In this document: in pieces, positions 8,991 to 18,993 of the stretch | Position numbering within the stretch: the first letter of the stretch is position 1 | Layout: each line of letters opens with the position of its first letter | Assembly (NCBI GenBank): GCA_041399065.1 | Contig: JAWKTN010000005.1 | Span: 62,001-126,000, forward strand | DNA from: JAGQPD01 sp020426865 | GTDB lineage: Bacteria > Planctomycetota > Planctomycetia > Pirellulales > Pirellulaceae | DNA: 64,000 bases | Direction of reading: 5' to 3' | Program-made: the position numbers and the translations under genes | The notes under the pieces: model-generated | Seen by the model: the letters and a program-made list of their open reading frames with translations, nothing else | Databases searched by the model: none | What the model was told of the DNA's origin: nothing

Positions 8991-9296
8991 TGGGCTGAAA
9001 TAACTGATCCAACGGAACCGCTCTTCGGGAAAAAGCTTCGTGTCGAGCGTGTGGCGAGTACGCCGCAGGACGTGGCACATGTCTTTCTGCAGCGTGAAGA
9101 CGGCATCGTCTTGAGAGTTCCTTTGCGAGCTACCAACCTTTCAACCTTGGTCCGCCACGCGCCAAGAGCCAAACTTTGCAGGCAAGCTGTGCAGGACTTC
9201 TTGGACCTCGTAATGGAGTACGAGCAATGCGAGACGAAAGACAAGTCGGCCAAATCTGGTTCACACTCGAACAAACAGAGACGCAACAAGTCGTAG
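8991..9296 (+). CDS. small DUF5372-like protein upstream of a serine recombinase, 5' end uncertain
   Basis: The reading frame resembles the small proteins often found before large serine recombinases: ITDPTEPLFGKKLRVERV, then FLQREDGIVLRVPLRATN, followed by a polar tail. No good ATG precedes the conserved block; GTG at 9051 would remove it, and the frame runs openly back towards the broken intron. The 5' end may therefore have been lost in the same event. It stops 33 bp before the recombinase and is probably cotranscribed. The family assignment is from memory of the motif and is tentative. Confidence 0.4.
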   Translation, partial: WAEITDPTEPLFGKKLRVERVASTPQDVAHVFLQREDGIVLRVPLRATNLSTLVRHAPRAKLCRQAVQDFLDLVMEYEQCETKDKSAKSGSHSNKQRRNKS

Positions 9297-9329
9297 AACA
9301 GTTCCGTCAAACGATGAAGGAGATGATTC

Positions 9330-11393
9330 ATGAAAACTTCCGAATTAGTCCAACCTCGACATCTCGACCGCAAGGCGATGATCTACATCCGACAGTCGAG
9401 TCCCAATCAGGTCCTTACGAACAAAGAGAGTCAACGAATGCAATACGCGCTGCGTGAACGAGCCGTTGGGCTCGGCTGGCATGAACAAGACACTCACTTC
9501 GTCGACACGGATCTGGGTCGCAGCGGCACAACCATCGAACAGCGTGAAGGTTTTCAGCAACTCGTCGCTGATATCGCACTGGGAACGGTCGGCATTTTGC
9601 TCGCCTTCGATGCAACCCGGTTGGCTAGAAACTGTTCGCACTGGTATCAGTTGCTCGATCTTTGTGGACTTCACGATTGCCTGATCGCCGACCGCGATGG
9701 CGTTTATAATCCCTCGTCGATCAATGGCAGACTATTGTTAGGCTTGAAAGGACAAATCTCCGAATTAGAGCTGCATACGATTCGAGCGAGGCTGACGGCG
9801 GGAATACTGAGCAAGGCAGAGCGAGGTGAACTCGGACTCACGCTGCCGACCGGATTGATACGCACAGATGGCGTCGTTACCAAACATCCCAGTGTCGAAG
9901 TCCAGGATCGCATTAACTTGATCTTCACCACGTTCTTCGAACAGAAGTCGGTTGCACAGACCGTTCGCTGGTTTATCAAAAACGACCTGCGGCTACCTCG
10001 TCGTGACCGCCATGGTGACATTCACTGGAAGCGTGTCACCGCCGCAAGCATCAGTTCCTTCCTCAATAATCCGGCCTACGCGGGTGCTGCCACCTACGGT
10101 CGATCTCGCTGGAAAAAATCCCATAACACAGGCAAAATGCAGCAAAAGAAGCTTCCACCTCAGCAGTGGCGGTACTGCGTAAAGGACATGTATCCTCAGT
10201 ACATTACGTGGGAAACTTTCGAAAGGATTCAAGCCATGCTGCGTGACAACTACACCGAGTACGCGCGGAATAAAACGCGTGGAGTGCCGCGTGAAGGAAA
10301 GGCCTTGATGCATGGCATCATGTACTGCGGCGAATGCGGACACAAAATGTGCGTGCAATACAAAGGTGGCACACAGTATCTATGCAACCATCTCAAGCAG
10401 CAAACTGGTGCACCGGTCTGCCAACGAATAGCTGGTGACACAATCGATGACACCATCGTGTCGTGGTTCTTTGAAGCACTTAGTGTTGCCGAGATCGACG
10501 TGGCTGCCGCGGCACTTCAAAGCACCGACACTGAACATTTACAAGTCGTCGCGGCACACCAACAACAAGTCGAACGGTTGCGATACGAAGCACAGCGTGC
10601 TGAGCGTCAGTTTATGAAATCCGACCCAGACAACCGTTTGGTCACGGGCGAACTCGAACGGCGATGGGAATTTACACTGCGTGAACTAAAGTCAGCCGAG
10701 GAAGAATACGAACGCCTGAAGCAGGACTCGCCATCGTACATCATTCCAGAAGACTTGCTCGACGCACTACGTGACATTGGACCACGGTTGCCAGAAATCT
10801 GGAATGCAAAGCTACTAAGTGACGCACAGAAGAAGGCGTTATTGAGAAGCTTGATTGACAAGGTAGTCATCCATCGCGTGGCACCGGACCAGGTGCAAAC
10901 GCGCGTCGTGTGGCGCGGCGGCGCAACGACTAGCGATATTGTTCGTGTGACCGTTGGCAAGTTCGCTTTGCTCAGTGGGGCAAAGGAAATGGAAGCAACG
11001 ATCAAACGCATGGCAATCGAAGGTCACAGCGATATTGCGATCGCCGAACGCTTGACTCAAAAGGGGCACCGTTCACCACGTGCGGACAAAGTGCTTGAGA
11101 GCACGGTGCGGAATACGCGATTACGGCTTGGTATCATGCGAAAAGCCCATCAATCGCACCCGTGCCACGTTGAAGGATTCCTAACAACGATAATGGTAGA
11201 CCCTCCATATGCGTCTCGACCCTCCACAGGCGTGTCCCTATGCGTCAACTTCCGGGTGGGCTCGCAAGGCCCTGGTAACTACGCCCGAGTCAGCAACAGG
11301 TCATCGACGGAAACTGCTAGCACTTGTTGCTGCTGGCGCGAAACGGGCGAACCGGGTGCGATATTGGCAGGGGATCAGAAATCTGCCAAGTAA
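9330..11393 (+). pseudogene. large serine recombinase, 3' end replaced by repeat sequence
   Basis: The open frame has 687 codons. The N-terminal resolvase domain has the nucleophile in MIYIRQSSPNQV and the helix LLAFDATRLARN; the recombinase domain follows (residues of about 170-320). Next come a zinc ribbon (CGECGHKMC with later C and H ligands) and a coiled-coil region around 400-480. The native C-terminus is kept up to HVEGFLT (about residue 620). From 11195 the frame reads into the GACCCTCC repeat and continues as low-complexity Ser/Thr/Cys sequence. Homologues normally end in a helix-turn-helix tail there. It may keep strand-exchange chemistry, but its tail is foreign. Confidence 0.85.
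11199..11225. repeat. two degenerate GACCCTCC repeat units
   Basis: GACCCTCCATATGCG is followed by GACCCTCCACAGGCG. The first 10 bases match the unit at 303-390 and 12832. This marks the point where the serine recombinase loses its native C-terminus, and the left side of the segment that holds the Y1 transposase. Confidence 0.6.
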
Positions 11394-11485
11394 TGCGCAT
11401 GCGGTGGTTGCGTACATGAGTGTACAGCGATATTGTAACTGTACGCTTATAACCTGTTTCCACTCGCTTCTAGGAGGGTGACACA

Positions 11486-12561
11486 ATGGCACGGCTTCGT
11501 TCGCGTGTGTTTGATCCGGCAGTCAAGGGAGTCTATCACTTGTACAACCGCTGTGTGCGAGGGTTGTTCATGTTGGGGGAGACGGAGCAAGAAGGGGAAG
11601 TCGTCAAGTTTCGACGCGGTTGGGTGACCGAGTTAATGCAGCAGATGGTGGCGATCGTACTGATCGACATCGCCTTTTTTGCGACGATGGATAACCACGT
11701 GCATGTGATTGGGAGGAATCGACCGGGGGTTGGGGGACACTTGAGCGATCGCGAGGTGGCCCGTCGATGGTTGATCTTGATGCGGATGCGACGGAATGGG
11801 ACATGGTTGGTGAAGCCGCCGACCGAGGAGCAGATCAATCGGGAGCTGAGTAAGAAACCGCAGCATGGGACCCGCAAGCCGGGTGCCGGTGCGAAACGGA
11901 AACGGCACCATAATCGTGCGAGTGAATTGCGGGAGCGGCTGGCGGACGTTTCCTGGTTCATGGGTGCATTTCAGGAATGCATCTCGCGGAAGATCAACCG
12001 CGACGACGAGAACTACGGGACCTGCTGGTCGGGCCCGTTCAAGTTGGACGAGCTGGCCGATGATGCGGCGATCTTGACGTGTGGCGTGTATATTGACTTG
12101 AATTGGATTGCAGCGCAGATGGCGGAGACGCCGGAGGAATCGACCGACACCTCGATCGGTCATCGCATTGCGATGTTACGGCAGGACGGGGAGGCAGAGG
12201 ATTCGGCGGGCGAATTAGTGGTTGAGATTGATGGTTGGCTATGTCCATTGGAGTTGCATGAGGATCGCGACGTCAATGACGAGCGTCACTTCACATCACA
12301 AACGGGGAAGCGTGCCTCGGACATGGGGATACTGCCGATGACGTTGGTGCACTACATCAAGTTATTGGACTGGCTTGGCCGCCTGATGCGGACGGGGAAG
12401 CGGGGCGGATCCCCAAGGGATTGCCACCGATTCTAGAGCGGTTGGGTTTTGACACGAACGGATTTGTGGCGAGCGTTCGGGGGATGGCCGAGTTGTTGGG
12501 CAAGAAGTTGGGCGGATCGGCAACGGCGGCGGAACCGTCGGTCAGCGCCTCAGGTCAATAG
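11486..12561 (+). pseudogene. Y1 (IS200/RAYT-like) transposase, frameshifted near its end
   Basis: The open frame (316 codons) starts at ATG 11486 after GGAGGGTG. It resembles the REP-associated or IS200-type single-strand transposases: GVYHLYNRCVRG, the HUH metal motif in MDNHVHVIGRNRPG, then a helix WFMGAFQECISRKINR and GPFKLDE. The usual tyrosine of the catalytic helix seems to be Phe in this copy, though my alignment of that position is uncertain. A one-base loss around 12405-12415 ends the frame early. The neighbouring frame continues the family-like tail (GLPPILERLGFDTNGFVASV) to a stop at 12561. Degenerate and full repeat units flank it. Confidence 0.7.
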
Positions 12562-12817
12562 GGCTATCGAGGGGGCGGATCCTGTCGTCCTCACGCTGGT
12601 AATTCTTTTTTTCTATCGCGGATTTGGATCGGCAATCGTCGAGGGCGCTAGCGGTCTGGTCCGTCCGCGCCATTCTGCACCATTTACGTGTCAGCATCGC
12701 ATCATCTACGTCTTCGCGGGCCACTTCTCGCCGAGCAATGCCCACCTCCAGCATTGCCGAGCACGCAATCGCCTCCTCCCAACCGCTTCAGTTCATGCAA
12801 CCTGCCATCCAAATTGC

Positions 12818-12848
12818 CTCCAAATTGTAGACCCTCCATTTACCTTTT
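12818..12848. repeat. single copy of the 18-bp repeat with its leader
   Basis: CTCCAAATTGTA plus one unit, followed by TTTTGC, the same arrangement as at 291-394 where five units occur. On the minus strand the repeat supplies the stop codon of the truncated DUF1587 gene. It closes the right side of the Y1-transposase segment. Confidence 0.75.
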
Positions 12849-13899
12849 GCCCACATGGCCAATGACGTTGTACTGCCACAGATTCGCCTGTTGTTGACCG
12901 ACGGCTTCGACAAGTTTGTCCACATCAGTCGGACCTGCCGCATGCCATTGTTCGCGTATTGGATCGAGCAGTAGAGAGTGTTGTGCACGCGATTCGTTCA
13001 ACGTGTTCCATAGTCGTCCCAGGTATTTGCTGCTGAGCCCATGCTTCTTGGCAACTTCGTCGATCGTGGTCGTGCCGGCGCGCAGCGTCTGCCGGTCCTC
13101 AAGTGTCGCAGCAAAATATCTGGATAGCGGAATCGCGCCACCTTGGTTAGCAATCCGCCCGGCTCCACCGACCTCGACGTACACATCGTCCGACACCGTG
13201 TAACGATCGTAGAACTGACGTATCCGCGCAACTCGTTCGTCCGTCCAATCACGACGCGACGTGAATACGGAGAATTCCATGCCGTCGGGCGTCAATACCG
13301 CGTGCGATGCAACCTCTTTCGCCGCATCAAGATACTTTGTTACCAACGACGGGGACATGGCCTGTGCTGACCCGGTGTTGATAAATCCTTCGCCGGCGGC
13401 ACCGTCAACAGGGAATTCTCGCGTCGGGTCGAGCGACGCTACGCCGGTAAGATCGCGGACCGTGTAATTGTATTCCTCGTTATTCAGCCGGCGGAGGATC
13501 ACCGGGCCCGGGTCGCCCGCCATCGCTTCGGCCTGTCGCTTGAGAAACGTGATCACCCAGTCGTACAGGATCGCGTGTTGTCCGTCCGAGAGTTGCGGCG
13601 AATCGACCGGCGGCATCTGCCGCGAATGCAACATCGTGCGAACCTTCAGCCAGACACCTACGTTGTCTTCTACGTCAGCCGTGGTCGCGATTGCCTGTAG
13701 GTCAACATCCGCTTCGGCCTGCCCCTGCATGACATTCAAAACAGAATTGCCGCAGTAGCGGCTTTACGTCCGATTGATACGAACTCGCCAACGCATCAGG
13801 ACTAACCGGTTCCGCCGCTTCGCACGCCGCCAAGATGCTCAAGATCGACAATCCGACCGCAACGACCAAAGTCCATCGACGCGCCATGGAAATGCTCAT
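12840..13899 (-). pseudogene. planctomycete cytochrome c / DUF1587 protein, frameshifted and truncated
   Basis: Two overlapping minus-strand frames make one gene. From ATG 13899 they encode a signal peptide (LVVAVGLSILSILAACEA) and a haem-type motif CFECHA after DVKPLLRQF, as in the PSCyt1 domain. The frame then breaks at the GGGG run at 13722-13725; one G fewer would restore it. It continues with PPVDSPQLSDGQHAIL and the DUF1587 motif RRLNNEEYNYTVRDLTGV. The gene is cut at about IGHVGK by the repeat at 12840, losing the later DUF1592/DUF1588/DUF1585 part of a family that usually has 700-1000 residues. It is not functional. Confidence 0.8.
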
Positions 13900-14087
13900 T
13901 CTCCTGAGACACACGGTGGGATTTGTTGTAACAAGCCGCGTTTGCTCGATTCCGATTCCCATGGTATCAGACCGTTTGGCCAAGTCAACGTGCGCTGACG
14001 GCGCACGAATCGTAAGAAAAACAGCAAGCGTCGTCAATTTGTCATGGGGCTATTCATTTGTAGGACGCCAACTGTTAGACTTCTGAT

Positions 14088-14696
14088 ATGCTGGGCATAC
14101 TCATGATTCGCTCGAACTACTCACCTATCGTCGCCGCCATTTTGGTAGTGTTATCCACATCGTCGTCCGAGGCGAGATTGAAACATCGCTACAGTTTTAC
14201 GGATTCCGCCAATGACTCGATTAGCAATGCCCACGGTACAGTCGTCGATGCGGGCGAAGAGCAGAATTATGTCTACGCGGCCGGACGTTTGGATTTGTCC
14301 GCCAACGTCGCGGAATCGTCGAACAACATCGTCGAAGATGCCTACGTTGATCTGCCCAACGGAATCATTTCAGCGGCGGCAAGTTCCGGCGTAGACGGTG
14401 CAGTCAGCTTTGAAACGTGGGCCAGCATTGCCCAAGAGCACCCTTGGCAACGAGTTTTCGATTTCGGGACCAGTAACAACGGCGAGGATACTTCCGGAGT
14501 CGCCGACGCGTCTGCATCTATCGCCATCACGCCTAACTCGGCATCATTCGGAAACGGGTTGCGGTTGATTTGCCAATCGGCGACGGGCAGTGGAATAGTT
14601 GTCGATTTACCAGGCCCGTTTCCCGTCGGGTCGGTACATCATGTGGCTGCCGTTTTTGATCACACAAACGCGTCATGTCGCCTGCTTCCAGATTGA
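14088..14696 (+). pseudogene. LamG/jellyroll-fold secreted protein, 3' truncated
   Basis: The open frame has 202 codons with a signal peptide (residues of about 7-30, ending SSSEA). It follows the planctomycete LamG-like pattern: LKHRYSFTDSANDSISNAHG, then a VSFETWA strand and the WQRVFDFGTS motif. The domain breaks off after HHVAAVFDHTNAS, where YVDG-type strands should follow. At about 14668 the DNA joins a fragment of an unrelated gene on the other strand. The PEP-CTERM or anchor end is lost. Confidence 0.7.
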
Positions 14697-15066
14697 AGTA
14701 GGGAGCGATCGCCGCAACGTCCGCCTTCGCCCCGCCTGAGGCGACTCCCTGCAGCGCTTGGTCGAGTTGCCAGGCGTTGGCCGACTGACCGGCCACGACT
14801 TTTACCAGCGTTTCTTGATCAGAGTTTTCATCCTCAAAGATGGAAAACACCTTTGCAGCGCGACGACCGTAGGCGTACATCGGGGAGATGTTGCCTCCGT
14901 ATTGCGGCGCCAACACATCGCGAGCGTAATGGAACTGAGTGAAAATGCCGTTCCACACTTCGTTCGAGTACTCGACCCACACTCGTAGCCCAGGATCGAG
15001 CTGTCGATAAATCAGCTGCGCCAAGTTCCGGACATATTCGTCATTGGCCAAATGCGGCACATTCAC
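14670..15066 (-). pseudogene. internal fragment of a large secreted planctomycete protein
   Basis: The frame on the minus strand reads MNVPHLANDEYVRNLAQLIY, VWVEYSNEVWNGIFTQFHYA and then ADVAAIAPYFN. This resembles the cellulose-binding/glycosidase-like multidomain proteins common in planctomycetes (EYSNEVWN is distinctive). Both ends are cut: the left end at the LamG junction near 14668, the right end at 15066 where unrelated DNA begins. It is an orphan fragment; the family name is tentative. Confidence 0.5.
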
Positions 15067-15216
15067 TCACATGTCTTGATGCAATTGGCTCAGACAAGTG
15101 GTTCGCAGAATGCTCGGATTGTGGAGAAGCGCGGCTGGCTCGCAGCATTTCAAACCGACTTGCGTTTGCCCTGCAGCACCGAAGTGCTTGAATCCGGTCT
15201 CGGTGCATTCAAACTT

Positions 15217-15363
15217 TTCGTGCACGCCCATATGCTCAGGCACACCTCGACCAAACGGGTCTACGAGAAAAAGGAGCCGGTCGAAGCCAAGGAACATGGA
15301 CGGCACAAGAGTTTTAAGCAACTCGAACGTTACGCCGCCCAGACGCAGCAGGAACGGGGATAA
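15217..15363 (+). pseudogene. possible tyrosine recombinase C-terminal fragment
   Basis: The plus frame reads HAHMLRHTSTKRVYEKKE, then GRHKSFKQLERYA. The spacing of HxxRHT, a GxHKS box and ERY resembles the last catalytic motifs of tyrosine recombinases, though the segment is short and sits alone among rearranged DNA. The opposite-strand frame across the same bases is longer (15067-15576) but shows no motif. Treat as a weak lead. Confidence 0.2.
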
Positions 15364-16000
15364 TTTGTGGTCGTGACAAAACCAATGGACCAGGCCAAAA
15401 GTGCTTCGGAGTTTCACTCCGAACGCACGAAGACAGAGCACGAAAGTGCGTCGGTCTTTTCGACCGACGCTGCGAAAGGCGCTGCCCAAGATGCCCCTGG
15501 ATACGTCCACTCTACACGCTTGGGAACGGCGCGGATTCCTGTATCGGCGTTTCACTCCGAGGCGCAGTCGGACCAATCGCCTGCCGGCTCGCGGCGGTTC
15601 AAACCTTTGCCTCTCATTCGTCCGTTCAGATGATCAAGTTGTTTAGCAAGAAATCATCGAAATCTAATGGAATCTGGATTTTCGGGAATTTTCAAACACT
15701 TGACGATGTTGTTGAATCTGCGTCGGGTGGTCCATCTTCGGCGAGTTGACGACCGACCAGATTTGTAGCGGTGTGGGGACCTCAGTAACTTCGGGTGCGA
15801 TTTCGCAACACGCTCAACTGCGCCTGACGGCGGCGGTATCCGGGCTGCCGCCAAGAAACTATGAAATCAAAACCGGCGTCATCGTCGGCTCCGGGCGAGT
15901 AGTAATGATGTCTTCGAGGTTTAGGATACGGTTTGTGTTCCCTGTTGTCCACGGATTTCTCCCTTGTGGTGTCACAATATCTGATCCTTGCCGCGTTGTT
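15364..16000. other. intergenic stretch without a recognisable gene
   Basis: About 640 bp separating the recombinase-like fragment from the group II intron. I see small inverted sequences such as GGTCTTTTCGACC near 15452 and the repeated phrase GTTTCACTCCGA at about 15411 and 15549. No credible reading frame with a ribosome site is present. It may be more decayed mobile DNA. Confidence 0.5.
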
Positions 16001-16016
16001 CATCAAAACCCTCTCA

Positions 16017-16049
16017 GAACCGGACGTGCGCCGTTAACGCATCCGGCTC
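16017..16049 (-). ncRNA. group II intron domain V
   Basis: On the minus strand GAGCCGGATGCG, a GTTAAC loop and CGCACGTCCGGTTC form the 34-nt catalytic hairpin, followed by TGAGAGGG. This is a near-perfect domain V and lies 28 bp after the maturase stop, as expected. Confidence 0.88.
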
Positions 16050-16076
16050 CCAACCAACACCTGTCACTCCCACGCT

Positions 16077-17594
16077 TTATCCGTTCGTTCGGGCCATCGC
16101 AATCAAGTCCGTCACTTTGCCAGGCACCGCCAAAGGATAATGTTTCAACCAGTTCGCATAGGCGGACCAGCTCGTCTGGCCCTTCTGGCTGCGACGACGC
16201 ATCCAGCGGAGACCCAGACGCCGAGCCGCTTCGCGAAACTTGCTCACGTACTGCCAGTTGTCATTGACATGGTAGTACTGATAGTGTCCTCGCAGCTTCT
16301 GGTTCAGCAGCGGCCAGACTTCTCCGATCGGAGTCGTCAGTTGCGTCCGAAACCAGTCCTTCAACGCGGACACCTTCTGCCGAAACTTCTTCTTCGACGT
16401 ACGCCTCTTCAGTTTGAACTTGCCTGCGCGGCTCTTGCCGCAGTAATGCGTGAAGCCGAGAAAGTCGAACGTACCGGGTGCCGACTCGCCTTGCCGCTGG
16501 TTGTCGCGGGCGGCGAAACGGCCAAACCGGAGCAATTTCGTTTTTTCCTCGGCCAACTCCAAGCCGTATCGTCCCAGTCGCTTACGCAACGCTTCCTGAA
16601 AACGTTTCGCGTCCGACTCGTACTCGAACGTGCAGATGAAATCGTCCGCATAACGAACGATCGACGCCTCACCTCGAAGGTGTTGACGGACCACGTTTTC
16701 AAACCAGTCGTCCAGCACGTAATGCAGGTAGACATTGGCCAGCAACGGAGAAAGGCTCGAGCCCTGGGGAACTCCCAGTTCCGTTTCCTCCCTTTTGCCG
16801 TCGACCATCACTCCAGCGTGCAGGAACTTCTCGATCAGTCGCAGCATCCGGGGATCGACGATCCGCTTGCGAAGCAACTCCATGAGGTGCTCGAAACGGA
16901 CGTTGTCGAAAAAGCCCTTGATGTCTGCGTCCGAAATGAAGTTCACGCGTCCGCGGGTGATGATCTCGCCAAGACGACTCAGAGCGTCATGGCAGCTTCT
17001 ACCCGGGCGGAATCCGTACGAGGAATCGACAAAATCGACTTCGTAGATGCGTTCCAGGATCGCGACCACTGCTCGCTGAACGATTTTGTCTTCGATACAG
17101 GCGATACCCAGCGGACGGAACTTTCCATCTCCCTTGGGGATCATGCGTCGAAGACTCGGTTGGGGACGATAAGTCTGTCGATGGAGCCGAATCAACAGCG
17201 ACTGCAGGTTGGCAGTCAGGTTGGCTCGGTAGTCTTCCAGTGACTGACCATCGACGCCCGGTGCTTTGCCGGGCTTGAGTTGGCAGAATGCTTCGTGCAG
17301 CAGCTCACAGGTCAACAGCGAATAGACGTTGTTGAACGTGGCGGTGCGGTCGCGTTCTGCCCGTTGAGTGATGCGTTCCAGCCGGGCGCGGAACCCTGAT
17401 CCAGCACCGCGTCTGGAGGTCGGCTCGGTTGAATCGCGTGTTGGCTGTCGGACCTTGCCTGCGCCGGAGTTACCCGGTTTCGTTTCGGTTACGTCAACCG
17501 CAACCGTCAACGGTACTATATCCGACTCCGACTCCCAGAGAGTCATTTGCCGCTCTTGCTTCTTCAGCTCGTTAGGCATACTCGAGGCTACCAT
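16077..17594 (-). CDS. ltrA: group II intron reverse transcriptase/maturase
   Basis: The product has 505 residues, close to full length. The fingers carry LKPGKAPGVDGQSLEDY and IPKGDGKFRPLGIACIEDKI. The palm follows: SSYGFRPGRSCHDAL, DADIKGFFDNV, LGVPQGSSLSPLLANVYLHY and the catalytic VRYADDFICTF. After DFLGFTHYC comes the maturase X domain (LLNQKLRGHYQYYHVND). No H-N-H endonuclease follows, so retrohoming would use single-strand targets. All core residues are present, so it may be active, unlike the half copy at 8.1-8.9 kb. The start could also be the in-frame ATG at 17579. Confidence 0.92.
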   Translation of the reverse strand: MVASSMPNELKKQERQMTLWESESDIVPLTVAVDVTETKPGNSGAGKVRQPTRDSTEPTSRRGAGSGFRARLERITQRAERDRTATFNNVYSLLTCELLHEAFCQLKPGKAPGVDGQSLEDYRANLTANLQSLLIRLHRQTYRPQPSLRRMIPKGDGKFRPLGIACIEDKIVQRAVVAILERIYEVDFVDSSYGFRPGRSCHDALSRLGEIITRGRVNFISDADIKGFFDNVRFEHLMELLRKRIVDPRMLRLIEKFLHAGVMVDGKREETELGVPQGSSLSPLLANVYLHYVLDDWFENVVRQHLRGEASIVRYADDFICTFEYESDAKRFQEALRKRLGRYGLELAEEKTKLLRFGRFAARDNQRQGESAPGTFDFLGFTHYCGKSRAGKFKLKRRTSKKKFRQKVSALKDWFRTQLTTPIGEVWPLLNQKLRGHYQYYHVNDNWQYVSKFREAARRLGLRWMRRRSQKGQTSWSAYANWLKHYPLAVPGKVTDLIAMARTNG

Positions 17595-17931
17595 GATTGG
17601 ACTTCATGTCAGTTCAAGAACCTCTGGGTCTCACTGGTTGCTCTGGGAACGTGATGGTTAGCGCGAATGGGCCTTCGACTCCGGGTCTTCCTTCGCCACT
17701 TGCCTTGGCGCGACGAGGGATATTGCCTTCCAGCATGCACAAACCTTGGGCAGAATCCAACAGTTACAAGTTTTCGGAGCTCAATACCGTTCAGGGCGGG
17801 ACAGCCAGTCCCTGCCTTTCATCCTCGCTACCTTTCTGTTTACGCTTCAGCCAGCGACTTCGGCGGGTGCCTTATACGCTGGCTGCAAAACTCGATACTG
17901 AGCCTGCGGCTAACAGTTACTCAGGCGGGAT

Positions 17932-18303
17932 CTACCCCCGCTCGTTTCCAGACCATTTCCAGTTCGCTCGTTCACCGCTTTGTTCGCCGTCGCTTTGGGG
18001 CTCGACCAAAAACAGCAAGACAGCTCTCTGCACGATCGCTTTGTGAGCATTGGCAGAACCGCCCTCGACAGCGATCCCATCGCCCGTACGTAGTCGTTCT
18101 GTCCGGTCATGAAACTGTATGGAGCATTCACCATCAAGAACGTATCCAATATGTTCTTTAACGCACCAATGCTCCTCGACGAAAGGCGGAGAGAGTTCGA
18201 GGAGACGTATTACGAAGTTGCTCTGGACAGATCGTTTTTCTCGCGCTCCGGGCCCAATTGAAACCCATGGTAGTGATCGAAAGTCGACTTGGGCGGGGTT
18301 CAT
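17932..18303 (-). CDS. small cupin-domain protein
   Basis: The product has 123 residues. It has a single cupin barrel: EEHWCVKEHIGYVLDGECSI provides motif 1 with its Glu and His, and RTGDGIAVEGGSANAHKAI provides motif 2 with its His. Metal-binding residues are partly kept. The last 20-25 residues (after FLVEPQ) look unlike the family and probably derive from the group II intron that begins at the 3' end. Function unknown; such proteins often bind small metabolites. Confidence 0.65.
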   Translation of the reverse strand: MNPAQVDFRSLPWVSIGPGAREKRSVQSNFVIRLLELSPPFVEEHWCVKEHIGYVLDGECSIQFHDRTERLRTGDGIAVEGGSANAHKAIVQRAVLLFLVEPQSDGEQSGERANWKWSGNERG

Positions 18304-18374
18304 TGGATCGCGACCGTATCAATCTCTGAATTCCCTCGGCGAACGACGGCGGCAACCGGGCCGCCGTCAAGAGT

Positions 18375-18959
18375 CTATGATTCTAGATTCCGCGTCACCA
18401 GCGGCTCCGGATGACCGCTTGGTTCTGTGGATTTGGTGTGGCAGGGGCGAAGGCGTATCGCTAGCGCAACCACAACAACGCTCCATACGGCTGGTAGAAC
18501 CTCCAGTGCTTTCCCGATGATTCCTTCTCCTCCTATGGCTTTCGCCAGTAAATGCATATGTCGGTACGATCCTGATCCAACTGTTGCCTCGATGACAAGT
18601 CCGAGATTTCCAACCAACATGACGACACTGGGAACCAGCAGCCAAAGCCGCCAGATCCGCCCGGACGCTCTCGCTGGCAAAGCCATCCAAGCACCGATAA
18701 GTGCGGTCCCTACCAATGTCGGCAGCAAGATCCCTCCAGCATCTACCCACGGCAACGCCGATCCTGAAACATTCGATAGGCCCACATGTGCATGACCAAT
18801 GAACGGTGTCCAATCGAAAACATTGACTGTAGCGCCGCTGAGTACTGCAGGTATCAGGTGACCGCATTCGTGAACGAACGGGTAAAATACAAAACATGAA
18901 AGCAAGCTCGACGCTGCGATCGTCACACGCCATACCGTCGTTTTCGTTGCTGTCTTCAT
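18375..18959 (-). CDS. membrane protein with M50-like HExxH motif
   Basis: The product has 194 residues with about four membrane helices. The first helix ends in FYPFVHECGHLIPAVLSG, where HECGH fits the zinc motif HExxH of site-2-type (M50) proteases lying within a membrane segment. A second acidic zinc ligand is not evident; the PWVDAGG segment is a weak candidate. It is close in size to small planctomycete M50-like proteins of unknown substrate. Protease activity is an inference. Confidence 0.5.
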   Translation of the reverse strand: MKTATKTTVWRVTIAASSLLSCFVFYPFVHECGHLIPAVLSGATVNVFDWTPFIGHAHVGLSNVSGSALPWVDAGGILLPTLVGTALIGAWMALPARASGRIWRLWLLVPSVVMLVGNLGLVIEATVGSGSYRHMHLLAKAIGGEGIIGKALEVLPAVWSVVVVALAIRLRPCHTKSTEPSGHPEPLVTRNLES

Positions 18960-18993
18960 TTGTTATTGCCACAGAACGACTGCCATCACGTTC

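Larger units (their letters stand above)
15965..17990 (-). mobile_element. group II intron with intact reverse transcriptase (ends approximate)
   Basis: On the minus strand the order is RNA domains I-IV (about 17990-17595), the maturase gene (17594-16077) and domain V (16049-16017). The 5' edge lies just after the end of a cupin gene in the same orientation, and the 3' edge lies shortly after domain V. I could not fix either boundary by eye. Insertion next to the 3' end of a gene, in sense orientation, is typical of several bacterial intron classes. Confidence 0.65.

Noticed and set aside
15067..15576. 169-codon minus-strand open frame
   Set aside because: No motif or plausible start; the plus strand has a weak recombinase-like signal instead.
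16140..17243. 367-codon plus-strand open frame
   Set aside because: Fully antisense to the group II intron reverse transcriptase, which has all catalytic motifs.
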